Source of the DNA: an uncultured Verrucomicrobiota bacterium
GTDB taxonomy: Bacteria; Verrucomicrobiota; Verrucomicrobiia; Chthoniobacterales; SZAS-18
Assembly (NCBI GenBank): GCA_937871685.1
Contig: CALMOL010000124.1
Location: 1-6,937 of the forward strand
Length of the DNA stretch: 6,937 nucleotides
Direction: 5' to 3'
The translations under genes and the position numbers were made by a program. The notes under the pieces are model-generated. The model had not been told where the DNA came from. It saw nothing but the letters and a program-made list of their open reading frames with translations, and ran no database searches. Shown here in pieces: positions 5,931 to 6,937 of the stretch. Within the stretch, counting starts at the first letter, position 1, and the number at the start of each line of letters is the position of its first letter.

Positions 5931-5975
5931 GCAAGATCGAAGGATGGATTTCTTGCACCCGAGCAAGTCGCTTGC
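5931..5975 (+). other. Alternating GCAAG/CTTGC repeats before the metallo-hydrolase gene
   Basis: GCAAG (5931-5935), CTTGC (5952-5956), GCAAG (5963-5967) and CTTGC (5971-5975) alternate. Neighbouring copies can pair, giving mutually exclusive 5-bp hairpins (5952-5967 or 5963-5975). A T6 run (5995-6000) follows 20 nt later, just before the GTG start. This could be operator half-sites or a weak leader structure. The stems are short and chance is a real possibility. Confidence 0.3.
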
Positions 5976-6006
5976 CTCGAATCTACAACCCTGATTTTTT
6001 CCCCTC

Positions 6007-6822
6007 GTGTCCTCGCTGACTTTTCTCGGCACTGCGCCCGGCGTCCCGCTGCCGGGCCAACTCTGCTCCTCCGCCTTGCTCGAAACCCCGGCCGGCCGCG
6101 TGCTCGTGGATGTGGGCGAGCCGGCCGCCTTCACGGTGCGCGACCTCGGCTGGAGATCCTCGGACGTCGCGGCGGTGTTCATCACCCACGCGCATTCCGA
6201 CCACATCGGCGGCTTGCCGATGCTGCTCCAAGGCGGCTTCGTCGAGGGGCGCAAGGAGCCGCTCCCGATCTTCCTGCCGCGCTGCATCCTCGCGCCGTTG
6301 CGCGCTTGGCTGGAGGCGGTCTATTTGCCGGAAGATTTTCTTGGCTACGAGGTTCAATGGCACCCCTGGGAGCCGGCTGAAGGCGCCGACGCCGAGCCGG
6401 TGACGTGGAATGGAATCGCCGTCACGCCCACGCCGACGACGCATCTGGAGCAAGTCTTCTCCTCCTCCGAGCGCGCTCGCGCGGCCGGCCGGCGCTATCG
6501 GCCAGAGCAACTGCGCGCCTATTCGCTGGCCTTCCAGCTTCCCGATGGCCCACGCGTCGTCTTTTCTGGTGATATTGCCAAGCCCGAGGATCTCGCCGTC
6601 CCCCTGGAGACGCCAGCCGACGTGCTGGTGACCGAGTTTTGCCATTTCCCAGCCGAGGCCATGCTGGGGTGGCTCAAGGATCGGCCGGTGCGGCGCGTGT
6701 TCCTTACCCACTTGGCGCCTTTCCTCTTCGGTGGAATCGAGGCGCTGGAAGCGCAGGTGCACGCCACCCTGCCCGGCGTGGACATCCGCGTGGCGAGGGA
6801 GAAAATGCGGGTCGAACTCTGA
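6007..6822 (+). CDS. MBL-fold metallo-hydrolase, RNase Z-like type
   Basis: The protein has 271 residues and is cytoplasmic (no signal peptide). It opens with LTFLGTAPGVP, the first strand typical of RNase Z-like and related metallo-beta-lactamase-fold hydrolases. The dinuclear metal site looks complete: T60-H61-A-H63-S-D65-H66-IGG, a candidate middle histidine H146 in PTTHLE, D189 in FSGDI, and H235 in FLTHL. TEFCHF (209-214) sits where RNase Z has its TE-A-T-H-like motif. The substrate is unknown. tRNA 3'-processing is one possibility, but this subfamily also includes phosphodiesterases and arylsulfatase-like enzymes, and I see no clear RNase Z exosite arm. The start is GTG at 6007: an in-frame TGA at 5992-5994 closes the frame upstream and no ATG lies between. 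The gene is single, divergent from the M23 gene, and has no Shine-Dalgarno. Confidence 0.9.
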   Translation: MSSLTFLGTAPGVPLPGQLCSSALLETPAGRVLVDVGEPAAFTVRDLGWRSSDVAAVFITHAHSDHIGGLPMLLQGGFVEGRKEPLPIFLPRCILAPLRAWLEAVYLPEDFLGYEVQWHPWEPAEGADAEPVTWNGIAVTPTPTTHLEQVFSSSERARAAGRRYRPEQLRAYSLAFQLPDGPRVVFSGDIAKPEDLAVPLETPADVLVTEFCHFPAEAMLGWLKDRPVRRVFLTHLAPFLFGGIEALEAQVHATLPGVDIRVAREKMRVEL

Positions 6823-6937
6823 TACCGACGCGCAATCAGCAGCGAAGCCTGAGAGCCGCGTGCGCGGCGACCCGACGAAAGCCCGGACCTTCAGCGCCGG
6901 GAACTAGACTCCTTCACTTAGCCCGCCGCGTCAGCCG
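6823..6937. other. Terminal stretch without a supportable gene
   Basis: Two short GC stems are visible: GCCGC/GCGGC at 6855-6868 with a 4-nt loop, and CCCGG/CCGGG at 6882-6901 with a 10-nt loop. Neither is followed by a T-run, so I do not call a terminator. Short open frames on the - strand entering from the right edge end within 24 bases and are too short to judge. They could be the tail of a convergent gene outside the window. Confidence 0.4.

Noticed and set aside
5983..6762. A 259-codon open frame on the - strand opposite the metallo-hydrolase gene
   Set aside because: The + strand gene has the full MBL metal-binding set. The antisense frame is a composition artefact.
6855..6901. Possible terminator after the metallo-hydrolase gene
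   Set aside because: The stems are only 5 bp and no T-run follows either of them.

Overview
The window is high-GC bacterial chromosome, by eye about two thirds GC. Its gene content fits Verrucomicrobiota, most plausibly an Opitutaceae-like organism: a PEP-CTERM surface protein with a C-terminal sorting tag, a DUF983-type membrane protein with two CxxC pairs, and an outsized ABC solute-binding protein. The taxonomic guess is inference; no rRNA or other phylogenetic marker is present. Almost no start codon has a convincing Shine-Dalgarno sequence, and the high GC leaves long antisense open frames that are not genes.

Left part (1-1421, + strand). The window opens with the last 23 codons of a membrane protein. 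Its stop overlaps (ATGA) the start of a strange 174-codon ORF. The first ~23 residues of that ORF are the P-loop start of tRNA dimethylallyltransferase (MiaA), and the rest is the helical-repeat tail of a TPR-like protein. It looks like a deletion fusion or an assembly join. Next is a free-standing gene for a secreted, membrane-sorted PEP-CTERM protein, closed by a strong intrinsic terminator.

Middle part (1422-4914, - strand). Read in the direction of transcription, this holds an FbpC/PotA-type ABC ATPase, a 542-residue periplasmic solute-binding protein, and a small DUF983-like membrane protein. ATPase and binding protein suggest an importer for iron or a similar small solute, but no permease gene is present. 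The gap between them carries a near-perfect 31-bp inverted repeat built from tandem heptamers of the GTGAATC type. One arm supplies the last codons and stop of the ATPase gene. The other ends 9 nt before the start codon of the binding-protein gene and contains CACCTCC, which resembles the 3' end of 16S rRNA.

Right part (4915-6937). An M23-family (LytM-type) secreted peptidoglycan endopeptidase lies on the - strand with its own strong terminator, so the downstream ABC genes probably need their own promoter. Divergent to it on the + strand is a complete metallo-beta-lactamase-fold hydrolase of the RNase Z-like type. The 203-bp region between the two contains small inverted repeats. The last 115 bases contain no gene I can support.

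I see no CRISPR array, tRNA, rRNA, transposase, phage gene or recognisable defence system. The items most worth a second look are the miaA/TPR chimera and the heptamer hairpin in the permease-less ABC cassette.
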